This document shows, piece by piece, positions 53,101-60,663 of a stretch of 64,000 nt of DNA. Every line of letters starts with the position of its first letter. The stretch's first letter is position 1. Source of the stretch: Fredinandcohnia onubensis (GTDB lineage Bacteria > Bacillota > Bacilli > Bacillales > Bacillaceae_L); contig NZ_NSEB01000022.1 of assembly GCF_002734215.1 (NCBI RefSeq), positions 48,822 to 112,821 of the forward strand, read 5' to 3'. The notes beneath the pieces were generated by a model. It had not been told where the DNA came from. It did no database searches and was given only the letters and a program-made list of their open reading frames with translations. The position numbers and the translations under genes are program-made.

Positions 53101-53487
53101 ATATTCCTCTGAATAGCAATAATCAATCCACGAAATAAACTGATGTAAATTATGTAAAGATAAAACAGCATCATCACGTGTAATCGCTATATTCGTATGT
53201 ACAGCAGCATTCCCCAACTTCACAATATATTTCAACATCGGCAATAGTTCTTCATCAATGATACCAAGGAAATGACGATCGTGAATCAAGCTTGATAGAT
53301 TATCTTGATATGGAATTTTCACAGCATTATCAAATTGATATACCCATTTTACTGCGAGTTCCAGTGCCCGTCGTGTTAATATAGCACACGTAGCTGGACT
53401 AACTTGCATTGCTTTCTCTGCTTCCGTACAAGCAGTTGCAAAGTTACTAAACGTCCTTTTATCCTGTAAGAATCCAAAGTTCGACAT
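50149..53487 (-). CDS. hsdR: Type I restriction enzyme R subunit
   Basis: 1112 residues from the ATG at 53487 (AAAGGAG upstream); an ATG ten codons earlier precedes that site. N-terminal DUF4145-like domain (ALELAVKWVYQFDNAVKIPY). Nuclease motif at ~250 (KVLAVVEAKRTSRDAKVGRQ). Helicase: Walker A ATGSGKTRTAISL (~370), DESH box (LIIIDESHRSIYQKY, ~467), VGLTATPKDE, and motif VI QMIGRGTRLCKDL. It translocates and cleaves DNA unmodified at the HsdS site. Last gene of the four-gene operon. Confidence 0.93.
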   Translation of the reverse strand: MSNFGFLQDKRTFSNFATACTEAEKAMQVSPATCAILTRRALELAVKWVYQFDNAVKIPYQDNLSSLIHDRHFLGIIDEELLPMLKYIVKLGNAAVHTNIAITRDDAVLSLHNLHQFISWIDYCYSEEYTATDFDESLLYSSEYKRERPEELNDLYEKLSAKDKSLEDLRKQNEELRLKLTANRQAQQEDYSFQVDEISEIETRKRYIDLDLKMAGWEIGKNVIVEYPVQGMPNKTGEGFVDYVLLGTNGKVLAVVEAKRTSRDAKVGRQQAKLYADSIEEAQQIRPVIYYTNGFETYIWHDDYSARRTSGFYTQDELQLIVDRRKLKKPLSNIEINEEITNRYYQKEAILAVCDAFSHNQRKALLVMATGSGKTRTAISLVDVLTNHYWIKNVLFLADRKSLVKQAFRNFNTLLPNLSLCNMLEKKSNPEEARMVFSTYPTMMNAIDEVKRKDGNRLFTVGHFDLIIIDESHRSIYQKYKSIFDYFDGMLVGLTATPKDELDKNTYTIFDLENGVPTFSYELAKAVEDKFLVDYRTRETTLKILDDGIRYDDLSKEQQEEFDEIFEDEPNVKDIDSSAINNFVFNKNTIDHVLQDLMENGIKVEGGDKLGKTIIFAKNHKHAIAIKERFDVKFPEFGGNFAEVIDYSVEYYQNLIDDFSDKNKMPQIAISVDMLDTGIDVPEVVNLVFFKKVRSKTKFWQMIGRGTRLCKDLFGPGMDKEYFLIFDYLRNFEYFRANEKGEEAKITQTLTEKLFNSKVDIVRELQDVQYQVEPYTGYREQLLKEILADVRALNDQNFRVRQYLQFVHKYQNTDNWKALSVIQTNEIKENVSPLITPIQDDELAKRFDLLMLTIELASLQSNNATQSIRRVVETAEALSKLGTIPAVEAQKEIIDEVRTNEFWQEASITDLEKAREALRGLIRYIEHSQQKIYYTDFKDEVMVVKENASILNVNDLQSYRKKVEHYLKENQHEDTLAIYKLRNNKELTKQDVEYLENILWNELGSKEQYEKDFGDTPITKLVRNIVGLDRKAAIEAFSTFISQENLNLQQTKFVELIIDYVVKNGTLERQALQQDPFTTLGGITVVFKDELPKAKGILDIVDMINRNAEEIS

Positions 53488-53523
53488 TTCTTCATCTCCT
53501 TTGTGAATAATTTTCATTATCTG

Positions 53524-54699
53524 CTATTGGATTAATTCACCTCTAAAAGCTTTTTGAAGTAATGAATTATATAACATTTCCAATTCTTCTAGAGAGTCCA
53601 TTAACTTAGCTTTTTTCAAATCAATGATATCTTTCCTTCTTTTAAATTCATTTTGAAGATTCTCATTAGGAAGTCTTAATCTTATTTTATTTAATCCATC
53701 ACGACTAATTGTATATTGGCCAGCAGAAGTTTTAATGTTTTTTTGAATTTCTGAAATCCCTAGGTTACTATTTAAGAGATAGGATAAATATTCTACATTA
53801 ACATTTGCTACTGCAACTCTAATAATATGATCATTGAAGAATACTGGTTCACCATAACCTTTAAATACAGCACTTCTTCCTACATACTTTGGATTACCAT
53901 TAACACGGACTACTAATAAATCCTGCTCATTTAATTCATAGGTTTCCCTTTCTTTTTCCTTTAAATAAATTCTATTAACAGTGTCAAAATTCACTTCATT
54001 ATTTTTAACATTTTTTAATTTTAATACAATTTGGCCATTTTCATCTTCTCCACGTCTAGACATACCGTTTTGAGTACTTACTATCAAGTCCTCAAGTGAA
54101 ATTGGTCTTAAATCGTTCTTTAAGGTTTCATAAAAATACGAATCAATTAATTCATCTAATGCTAAGATTTGAGATTGGCGTTTATTAATTAAATTTTTAG
54201 CTAAATTTAATATATTGACGATTTTAGATTGTCTATAAGAATCGGGAATGAAAATACTTAAATTATCTATGTGTTCATTCTTTATATTTTTAATATTTGC
54301 ACCATTAATCTGACTTTGAATAGTTTTTCTAAACTTAGATGTATTAAAGAAATGTGCTAAATAATCTGCTTGAATTTTTATTGGACGAATAACCTTACAA
54401 AATGCACCAAAAGTGTATTTACCATTAATATTAAACGATGCTGATTTTCCTATTGCTTTTAAACTACCACTAGAAGCAGCCATTAAAATATCACCCATTT
54501 GTAATAACTGTTCTTCTTTAACTAACGATTCTTCAACATATAAGACATTTTCAAAATCTAAATTTCCTTCCAAAATATTAGTTGCCCTTAATAATGGAAT
54601 GTATCCTTCTTTCGCCTCATCAATTACTTGATGAGGTTTATAAGAAATCCCTCTTATTTGTTTAATGAATTTTTTCAACTTCTGTTGGTTATTTTTCAT
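53524..54699 (-). CDS. hsdS: Type I restriction-modification specificity subunit
   Basis: 391 residues with two target-recognition domains: RGISYKPHQV...YIPLLRATNILEGNLDF in the first half, ISLEDLIVSTQNGMSRRGED...LKLKNVKNNEVNFD in the second. Each is followed by the conserved helix (RQSKIVNILNLAKNLINKRQ, and FKRRKDIIDLKKAKLMDSLE). It determines a bipartite DNA target for HsdM and HsdR. Its start overlaps the hsdM stop. The recognition sequence cannot be predicted. Confidence 0.92.
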   Translation of the reverse strand: MKNNQQKLKKFIKQIRGISYKPHQVIDEAKEGYIPLLRATNILEGNLDFENVLYVEESLVKEEQLLQMGDILMAASSGSLKAIGKSASFNINGKYTFGAFCKVIRPIKIQADYLAHFFNTSKFRKTIQSQINGANIKNIKNEHIDNLSIFIPDSYRQSKIVNILNLAKNLINKRQSQILALDELIDSYFYETLKNDLRPISLEDLIVSTQNGMSRRGEDENGQIVLKLKNVKNNEVNFDTVNRIYLKEKERETYELNEQDLLVVRVNGNPKYVGRSAVFKGYGEPVFFNDHIIRVAVANVNVEYLSYLLNSNLGISEIQKNIKTSAGQYTISRDGLNKIRLRLPNENLQNEFKRRKDIIDLKKAKLMDSLEELEMLYNSLLQKAFRGELIQ

Positions 54700-56198
54700 T
54701 ATTCATCACCTTGTAGTAGCATTTCTTTTAAGCTTGTTATATCTTTTAAGATTTCTTGTTCCATTAGTTCAATACTATTAATTATTTCAATTGGTAATTT
54801 ATATTCAATTTCCTCATACTCAATCTCTTTATACCTATTAATTGATAAATCATATCCTTGCTCACGAATTTCATCTAGTGACACAAAGAATGATTGTTCC
54901 GTACGCAGACGTTCTGTTTCACCTTCTAAATTACCAAAACGGGAAATAATGTCATCAATATCATTTTTTTCAATTGGTGTACGATTATCGTTCAGTGTAA
55001 AGCCATCCGATTTCATATCATAGAACCACACACTATCAGTTCCACCAGTACCTGTTTTAGTGAAAATCATAATTCCCGTCGATACCCCAGAATAAGGCTT
55101 AAATACACCACTTGGCATTGAAATAATTGCCTCTAGTTTGTTGTTTTCTATGATTTCTTTGCGAATTGCTTTATTTGCTTTGGTGCTACCAAATAATACA
55201 CCATCTGGTACTATTACTGCTGCACGTCCTCCAGGTTTTAAAATACGTAAGAAAAGAGATAAGAAAAGTAATTCGGTTTTCTTTGTTTTCTCTATTTTCA
55301 ATAAGTCATTCGATACAGATTCATAATCAAGAGATCCTGTAAATGGTGGATTTGCCAGTATTAACGTATATTTTTCAATATCCTTATTGTCTTCTGATAA
55401 AGAATCACGATACTCAATATTTGGTGCATCAACACCGTGTAGCATCATATTCATTGCACCAATTCGTAGCATTGTTGTATCCATATCATTTCCATAAAAC
55501 ATAGTGTTATGGAAATGTTCCTTTAATCCTTGGACAAGGAATAAATCTGAATAGTTTTTGCGTAAATATTCACTTGCTGATACCAAGAAGCCAGCTGAAC
55601 CCATTGCAGGATCAATAATTACATCTTCCGGTGTTGGTCTCATTAATTCCACCATCATATTAATGATGTGACGTGGTGTACGGAATTGACCATTTGTACC
55701 GGATGTTTGTAACTTTGATAATAAATACTCATAAATATCTCCTTGTGTATCACGGTCTTCCATTGGGATGCTATCAAGTGCTGTTACAACTTTTTGAAGT
55801 GTGGCCGGCTTATTAATAAGGAACGAAGCGTCTTTCATATATTTTGAGAATGCGGAATCCTCTTTACCACCTAATGTTTTAATGAATGGGAAAATTGTAT
55901 TTACCATTACTAGATGCATTTCTTCCGATGGTAATTGCTTAAATTGTGTCCATCGCATTTTCGGCCAATGCTCTTTTTGAAGTTCATTAAAATCATCTGG
56001 CATTTTAGAAAAAATTCCTTTATACTCTAAACCTAAAAAAGTAGCTTCGTTTTCTTTACGTAATTCACTTTCATCTAAACCTTTAATGAATAGTAAATAT
56101 GTTAATTGTTCGATATTTGTTAATGGGTTTGTATTTCCTTCTGTCCAAAGGGTTGTCCAAATCCCATCAATTTTATTTTTAATTTCACCTGTAATCAT
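54699..56198 (-). CDS. hsdM: Type I N-6 adenine DNA methyltransferase
   Basis: 499 residues. SAM motif DPAMGSAGFLVSASEYL near 196 and catalytic NPPFTGSLDY near 283, with LSLFLRILKPGGRAAVIVPD after it. N-terminal helical HsdM_N domain (GIWTTLWTEGNTNPLTNIEQ). AAGGAGG precedes the ATG. It methylates adenine in the HsdS target. This is the canonical M subunit, distinct from the M-S fusion encoded 34 bp upstream. Confidence 0.93.
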   Translation of the reverse strand: MITGEIKNKIDGIWTTLWTEGNTNPLTNIEQLTYLLFIKGLDESELRKENEATFLGLEYKGIFSKMPDDFNELQKEHWPKMRWTQFKQLPSEEMHLVMVNTIFPFIKTLGGKEDSAFSKYMKDASFLINKPATLQKVVTALDSIPMEDRDTQGDIYEYLLSKLQTSGTNGQFRTPRHIINMMVELMRPTPEDVIIDPAMGSAGFLVSASEYLRKNYSDLFLVQGLKEHFHNTMFYGNDMDTTMLRIGAMNMMLHGVDAPNIEYRDSLSEDNKDIEKYTLILANPPFTGSLDYESVSNDLLKIEKTKKTELLFLSLFLRILKPGGRAAVIVPDGVLFGSTKANKAIRKEIIENNKLEAIISMPSGVFKPYSGVSTGIMIFTKTGTGGTDSVWFYDMKSDGFTLNDNRTPIEKNDIDDIISRFGNLEGETERLRTEQSFFVSLDEIREQGYDLSINRYKEIEYEEIEYKLPIEIINSIELMEQEILKDITSLKEMLLQGDE

Positions 56199-56232
56199 TA
56201 AAATTCCTCCTTTATTTGAAAATCCCTAGCCT

Positions 56233-58101
56233 CTACATAAGTGTAAAGGCCTTATTGATTCCCATTGCTTCATATACTTCAAGCTTAAGTTTCTTTTGAC
56301 GTGCTTCTAGGCGTGCCAATTCTTCATTAATTTTACGTTGTTCAACCTCGAATGTTTCAACAACTTTTCTCTGTTCGTCTAATGGTACAAACGGAACAGG
56401 TAGCTCTTTTAAATCCTTCATTGATAAAGTCATAATAGTGGTACCTGTAGTATGTTTATCGAAGTAGAATTGTGCTATCGGTGATTCTAAGTATAATAGT
56501 AAAAATTTCGGGTCCAGCAACTCACTACAGCGAATGCCAGCAAAGTTTTGAGACAATAAAACATCATCACGATCACTTGTAAATAACGCAGCTTTACGAT
56601 TGACGCCACGAACAGATAATAAAACATCCCCTTGTTGAATGCGGTTATTATCGATTTTAGCATTGTTCTTAATAGAATAACGTGTTACTCCTTCTAAAAT
56701 TACCTCACCATCTTGAATATCAGAAATTTTTAATACTGCGTATTCTCCGCTTTCATTCTCATCTTTTGCTGAGGCATTATATCCACGGTAAAAATCAACT
56801 AAATCTGATAATGGCTTCGTTAAGACGTTATTAATTGCATCGATATCAATTGAGACAGTTCCAAATTCACTGACTTGTGTTTCAGTTTTATAAATATAGT
56901 TACTTGGTGTCAATTGTGCTAATTTAATTTCATCCTTTGTAATAAAACGGCTAATCTCTTCGACTTCTTTACCCGTAGAGATTATATCATTAATCAAATC
57001 AATTTTTTCCTCACTTAAAATAACATCACGTCTATTAAATGTTTCACCTAAATCTTCGGCGTTTACCATTAAAATTTTACCTTTACGTGATTCCGGTTTA
57101 TTTTTATTGCAAAGTAAAAGCACCGTTTTAATACTTGTGTACGGTTGTAGTAATGATGGTAAAGAAACGACTGCTTCTATTACATCAAAGTCAATCAAAC
57201 GTTGACGGATATCTTTTTCAGGACCACCTCTAAATAAAACACCCATAGGTAATAAGAAAGCGGCTTTCCCATCTTCTTTCGTTGCACTTAAACCACAGCT
57301 TAAAAATGTTAAATCACCTTGGGAACGTGGAGGAATTCCATAAACAAATCGGTTAAATGGATCATATTTCATATCAATTTGTTGTTCTTCTGTTAAACGA
57401 AGTCCAAATGGTGGAGCCATAAACACTCTATCAAATTGAACAAGTTTATTCCCTTCTACATAGGCTGGACTTTTTATTAAATCGTCTACTACAACTTTTG
57501 CTTCAATGTCATTTAAGAATAGTCTTAAACGTAATACAGTTGCAGCCGTAGAGTTGATTTCTTGTAGAGCTAAACGGATATTTGGAACCTCTTTGGCTAA
57601 CATCATTGCAGTTTGACCAAATCCTGCTGTTCCATCGTGGAAAGTGATATATTTAGAATTCTGATCTATTAAATATTTTGTTGAAATCTTATTAATACTT
57701 TGTGGTGTCAAGAATAAATTTCGACTTTCCATTCCTACTGATTCGATTAATCCATCAAAAACTTCTCCTAATAATTTACTTTTTATATTCTGTTCGACGT
57801 ATAGAAGGACATCTATTAAAGCATTTATGTACTTTGCGGAAAAAGTATTTTTAAACACTTCTATCATTAAATTTTTAAAATATTCTTCAATTGGTAAGTC
57901 AATAATCATCTTTTCCACTTTTTCAAAAATATTTTGACTTTGGATTACCTTCGAAAATTCTGAACTATTTTGTTTTGCTACAGCTAGAATTGTACCTGTT
58001 GTAAGTAAAGCTGTTTCCGGATTGTTAAAAACACCATTTGTAAAATTTGTTGTTCTAATTACTTCGTATACTTCTTTAGCACCTTTTGTTTTCTCCTCCA
58101 A
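56233..58101 (-). CDS. M-S fusion: N-6 methylase-like domain (APPF motif) plus type I specificity-like domain
   Basis: 622 residues from a TTG at 58101 (GGGAGGAG six bases before); an ATG at 58155 lies inside the promoter palindrome and has no site. Residues ~145-390 are an N-6 MTase fold (FHDGTAGFGQTAMMLAKEVP near 153, DVIEAVVSLPSLLQPYTSIK). Motif IV reads FDRVFMAPPFGLRLT, with Ala for the catalytic Asn (codon GCT). Residues ~405-600 are an HsdS-like TRD (KPLSDLVDFYRGYNASAKDE, MTLSMKDLKELPVPFVPLDE) and a long helix. Probably a non-catalytic or altered methylase; it heads the hsd operon. Confidence 0.8.
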   Translation of the reverse strand: MEEKTKGAKEVYEVIRTTNFTNGVFNNPETALLTTGTILAVAKQNSSEFSKVIQSQNIFEKVEKMIIDLPIEEYFKNLMIEVFKNTFSAKYINALIDVLLYVEQNIKSKLLGEVFDGLIESVGMESRNLFLTPQSINKISTKYLIDQNSKYITFHDGTAGFGQTAMMLAKEVPNIRLALQEINSTAATVLRLRLFLNDIEAKVVVDDLIKSPAYVEGNKLVQFDRVFMAPPFGLRLTEEQQIDMKYDPFNRFVYGIPPRSQGDLTFLSCGLSATKEDGKAAFLLPMGVLFRGGPEKDIRQRLIDFDVIEAVVSLPSLLQPYTSIKTVLLLCNKNKPESRKGKILMVNAEDLGETFNRRDVILSEEKIDLINDIISTGKEVEEISRFITKDEIKLAQLTPSNYIYKTETQVSEFGTVSIDIDAINNVLTKPLSDLVDFYRGYNASAKDENESGEYAVLKISDIQDGEVILEGVTRYSIKNNAKIDNNRIQQGDVLLSVRGVNRKAALFTSDRDDVLLSQNFAGIRCSELLDPKFLLLYLESPIAQFYFDKHTTGTTIMTLSMKDLKELPVPFVPLDEQRKVVETFEVEQRKINEELARLEARQKKLKLEVYEAMGINKAFTLM

Positions 58102-58139
58102 ATTTATCTCCTCCCAGAGTAGGTTCCTTATTCCGTTAA

Positions 58140-58198
58140 TATAAATATAATACAAAAACTTAGTATAGTCAATACTAAGTTTTTGTATTATATTTATA
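58140..58198. promoter_or_regulatory. 59-bp perfect palindrome with embedded promoter of the hsd operon
   Basis: Two 27-bp arms, perfectly complementary, flank the 5-base centre AGTCA (58167-58171). Arm core: ATACTAAGTTTTTGTATTAT. On the minus strand TTGACT at the centre, a 17-base spacer and TATATT form a sigma-A promoter lying wholly in the palindrome, ~45 bp before the TTG start. The symmetry suggests a repressor site or an RNA hairpin. Bases 58200-58578 show nothing else recognisable. Confidence 0.75.
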
Positions 58199-58578
58199 AC
58201 CTTCGTGGATATTATATAAGATTTAATAATTACAGTAAAGAATTATCTATAAGTTGAGCATTAATATTATGAGATTTATGAACAACTCCAGCCCATTAAA
58301 ATACTAGTCCTAATAAAATACAGAATCCAATTATGCAATTCTAAAAAACTAGGATCAGTCTTATTGTTTTCATATATTGATAAAAAAATTTTAACTTTTT
58401 TTTGCAAAACCTTGTTTTTAGAAAAAGTTAAAGAATATAATCCGTTTGAAAATTTTAAAGCAAGAAATTTGGAAATAACTTAATCAATAAATTAGTACTT
58501 ACATATAAGAATCAGTATTGAGTTTTAGTTACATCCATTTTTCGAACATATATCACTAAAACGAGGAGAGAGATTTAC

Positions 58579-58740
58579 TTGAAAGTTATACGTTGCTATT
58601 CATCACAGAAAAATGCACTTAATGCAAGAACTATTATCCAAGATTTATTAGTTTCGGAGTTAGAAAGAATGATAGATCAACCCTCTAAAGAAAAAAATCT
58701 ATTAGATAAGAATAAACAGTTAGGAAGTGAATGTGCTTGA
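58579..58740 (+). CDS. Small ORF 1 of the recombinase module, 53 residues
   Basis: TTG at 58579 with GAGGAGAGAG six bases before. MKVIRCYSSQKNALNARTII, QDLLVSELERMIDQPSKEKN. Its stop overlaps the next start (TTGA), so translation is coupled. Not recognised; it may serve as a recombination accessory factor. Confidence 0.5.
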   Translation: MKVIRCYSSQKNALNARTIIQDLLVSELERMIDQPSKEKNLLDKNKQLGSECA

Positions 58741-58901
58741 GAAATACAGAGCAAGATTTTCCATTAGCGAGATTAAATCATAACCACTTTACAGAAAAAT
58801 TAGTAAGGCTTCAGGAAGAAGGCTACTTATCTCCGTTCCTACTGCAGCAATTTCTCGCTTATAAATCTGGGAGGATGAACAATGAAAGAACAAAACATTA
58901 A
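58737..58901 (+). CDS. Small ORF 2 of the recombinase module, 54 residues
   Basis: TTG at 58737 overlapping the previous stop. MRNTEQDFPLARLNHNHFTE, KLVRLQEEGYLSPFLLQQFL, AYKSGRMNNERTKH. It overlaps ORF 3 by 20 bp. Not recognised. Confidence 0.45.
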   Translation: MRNTEQDFPLARLNHNHFTEKLVRLQEEGYLSPFLLQQFLAYKSGRMNNERTKH

Positions 58902-59001
58902 GTCTTTCCCTGGTCAGGAGAAAGGAATTATCCAAATACTTATTAAGCAAACAGATAAAGAAGAATCTGTTCAACTAAGATTTGATTTAATATTTGACTG
59001 A
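58882..59001 (+). CDS. Small ORF 3 of the recombinase module, 39 residues
   Basis: ATG at 58882 with GGGAGG upstream. MKEQNIKSFPGQEKGIIQIL, IKQTDKEESVQLRFDLIFD. Not recognised; placed in the same tight array. Confidence 0.45.
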   Translation: MKEQNIKSFPGQEKGIIQILIKQTDKEESVQLRFDLIFD

Positions 59002-59043
59002 TTAGGAATCAAGAAATAGTTAATTATCTTGCTTAACCGTATA

Positions 59044-59087
59044 AAACACACCTCATTCCGTCAAAGATGAAAAGCGGAGGTGTGTTT
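59044..59087 (+). promoter_or_regulatory. Hairpin sequestering the ribosome site of small ORF 4
   Basis: Perfect 11-bp arms AAACACACCTC (59044-59054) and GAGGTGTGTTT (59077-59087). The right arm contains the GGAGGTG ribosome site and ends at the ATG at 59088. It may act as a translational switch or an attenuator. Confidence 0.6.
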
Positions 59088-59267
59088 ATGCGGAAGAAAA
59101 TTAATATTCAAATGAATTCAGAGCTAAACCCTGTAGCAGATACTTGGATGCAGCATTTAATCCAACGAATTATTGTTGAGCAATTAGATGTTCATCCAAG
59201 GCTTCAGGCGAAGTTACTTTATCAAGAAATTGTAAAGGAAAGAAGCAATAATGGTTCAAACAATTAA
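59088..59267 (+). CDS. Small ORF 4 of the recombinase module, 59 residues
   Basis: ATG at 59088 with GGAGGTG upstream; the in-frame ATG at 59067 precedes that site. MRKKINIQMNSELNPVADTW, MQHLIQRIIVEQLDVHPRLQ, ending ERSNNGSNN. It overlaps the first recombinase by 17 bp. The helical pattern suggests a DNA- or recombinase-binding helper. Not recognised. Confidence 0.6.
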   Translation: MRKKINIQMNSELNPVADTWMQHLIQRIIVEQLDVHPRLQAKLLYQEIVKERSNNGSNN

Positions 59268-60663
59268 AACTAAAAACAAGTATAAGGTCTTTTTTCGGAG
59301 AGTGAGCACCACTAACCAGGATTTATCTATGCAGGAATCAGCTGATTCTATGTATCGTAAAAAATACATTCCTGGTGAGATTTTAATATTCAATGAGGAT
59401 GGAGTTTCTGCTAACAAACTTGATATTGAGCATCGGCCACAAATGAAAAAACTAATCAACTTAATTATTAATAATCAAGTTGATATTGTCTATGCCTTTG
59501 ACCGCTCAAGATTGTTCCGGGACTTTTATGAGTCAAATTATTTTGTTTCTCTGTGTAAAAAACATAATGTAAAAATTTTCTTTACATCAGCTGGGAATGG
59601 TCATCAACAGGCAACAGATAGCACACTTCTTGAAGGCGTAATGAACATTGTAAGTGATGTTGAGGGAAAAAACATTGCTAGGCGAACTGAAGAAGCAAGA
59701 AAAAGATATCCACCTCGTAAGCTTGGGTACATAAAACAAAAAGAAAACAAGCAGTACACTAAGGATCCTAGTAAAAAGGATGCTTTACTCCAATTCTTTA
59801 CTGTAATCAAAAAGGTTACAACACACACTGAGTTGGAAAAAACCCTAAACGAGTATAAAAAAATCCTTAAAACTACTACAAATCAACTAATAAAAATTGC
59901 TAAGGATCCTTTTTATGCAGGATATGACTTGACTACAGGGAAGAACAAACTTTCACACGTAGAACCTTATCTAAGTTATGAGGGATTCAAAGAGTTACAA
60001 GCTCATAATACCTTGCTATTAACATATCAAGAGATTGAACGCTCTTTAAGGAATCAAGATATTTACAATGTGAGTTGTGGCATTTGTAGGGAGCCAATGA
60101 AATTTCATATGAATATCCCAGCTGAAAAAGCCTGGTACTCGTGCTCACGAAAACACTCAAAAACTCTAATAGGAACTGAAGATTTATCTCTTATTATTAA
60201 TAAGTTGCTAGAGAAAATCATTGAGCACCTAAATACAGAACTACTACTTAAAGATTCTAAGCACTTCTTCCATTTAATTCGCAAAAATGTTGATGCAGAA
60301 CTGAAATCATTGGAAGTAAAAAAAAATAAATTGTTGGAGAAAATCATTTTTGAAACTGATGATCTTACTAGTTGGAAAGAGAAACCTCACTATGTTGATT
60401 TAACTAAATTAGAGAACATACAAAAGGATTTCCTTAACCAAATAGAAGAAAAGGAGTACCTTTTGTTAGAAAATGAGAGCTTAGTAAAACTAGTGAAAGA
60501 TTATTTGCAAAAATGCAGGCAAACAAGCCCCTTTTTTCTAACGTCTATGCTTATTCGAACATTATTTGTTTATCCGAATGAGGTAAACATAGAAGTTAGC
60601 AAATTTGACTATCTCCAAGATTTTCAGTCCCAATACATTATAAAAGGAGATGATTTACATTGA
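59251..60663 (+). CDS. Large serine recombinase 1
   Basis: 470 residues. N-terminal resolvase/invertase domain: YKVFFRRVSTTNQDLSMQES carries the nucleophilic Ser in RVST, then VYAFDRSRLFRDFYESNYF. Recombinase-type middle, a zinc-ribbon half (VSCGICREPMKF...WYSCSRKH) and a coiled coil (AELKSLEVKKNKLLEKIIFE). Such enzymes integrate or excise elements between attP and attB. First of three; overlaps recombinase 2 by 4 bp. Confidence 0.88.
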   Translation: MVQTIKTKNKYKVFFRRVSTTNQDLSMQESADSMYRKKYIPGEILIFNEDGVSANKLDIEHRPQMKKLINLIINNQVDIVYAFDRSRLFRDFYESNYFVSLCKKHNVKIFFTSAGNGHQQATDSTLLEGVMNIVSDVEGKNIARRTEEARKRYPPRKLGYIKQKENKQYTKDPSKKDALLQFFTVIKKVTTHTELEKTLNEYKKILKTTTNQLIKIAKDPFYAGYDLTTGKNKLSHVEPYLSYEGFKELQAHNTLLLTYQEIERSLRNQDIYNVSCGICREPMKFHMNIPAEKAWYSCSRKHSKTLIGTEDLSLIINKLLEKIIEHLNTELLLKDSKHFFHLIRKNVDAELKSLEVKKNKLLEKIIFETDDLTSWKEKPHYVDLTKLENIQKDFLNQIEEKEYLLLENESLVKLVKDYLQKCRQTSPFFLTSMLIRTLFVYPNEVNIEVSKFDYLQDFQSQYIIKGDDLH

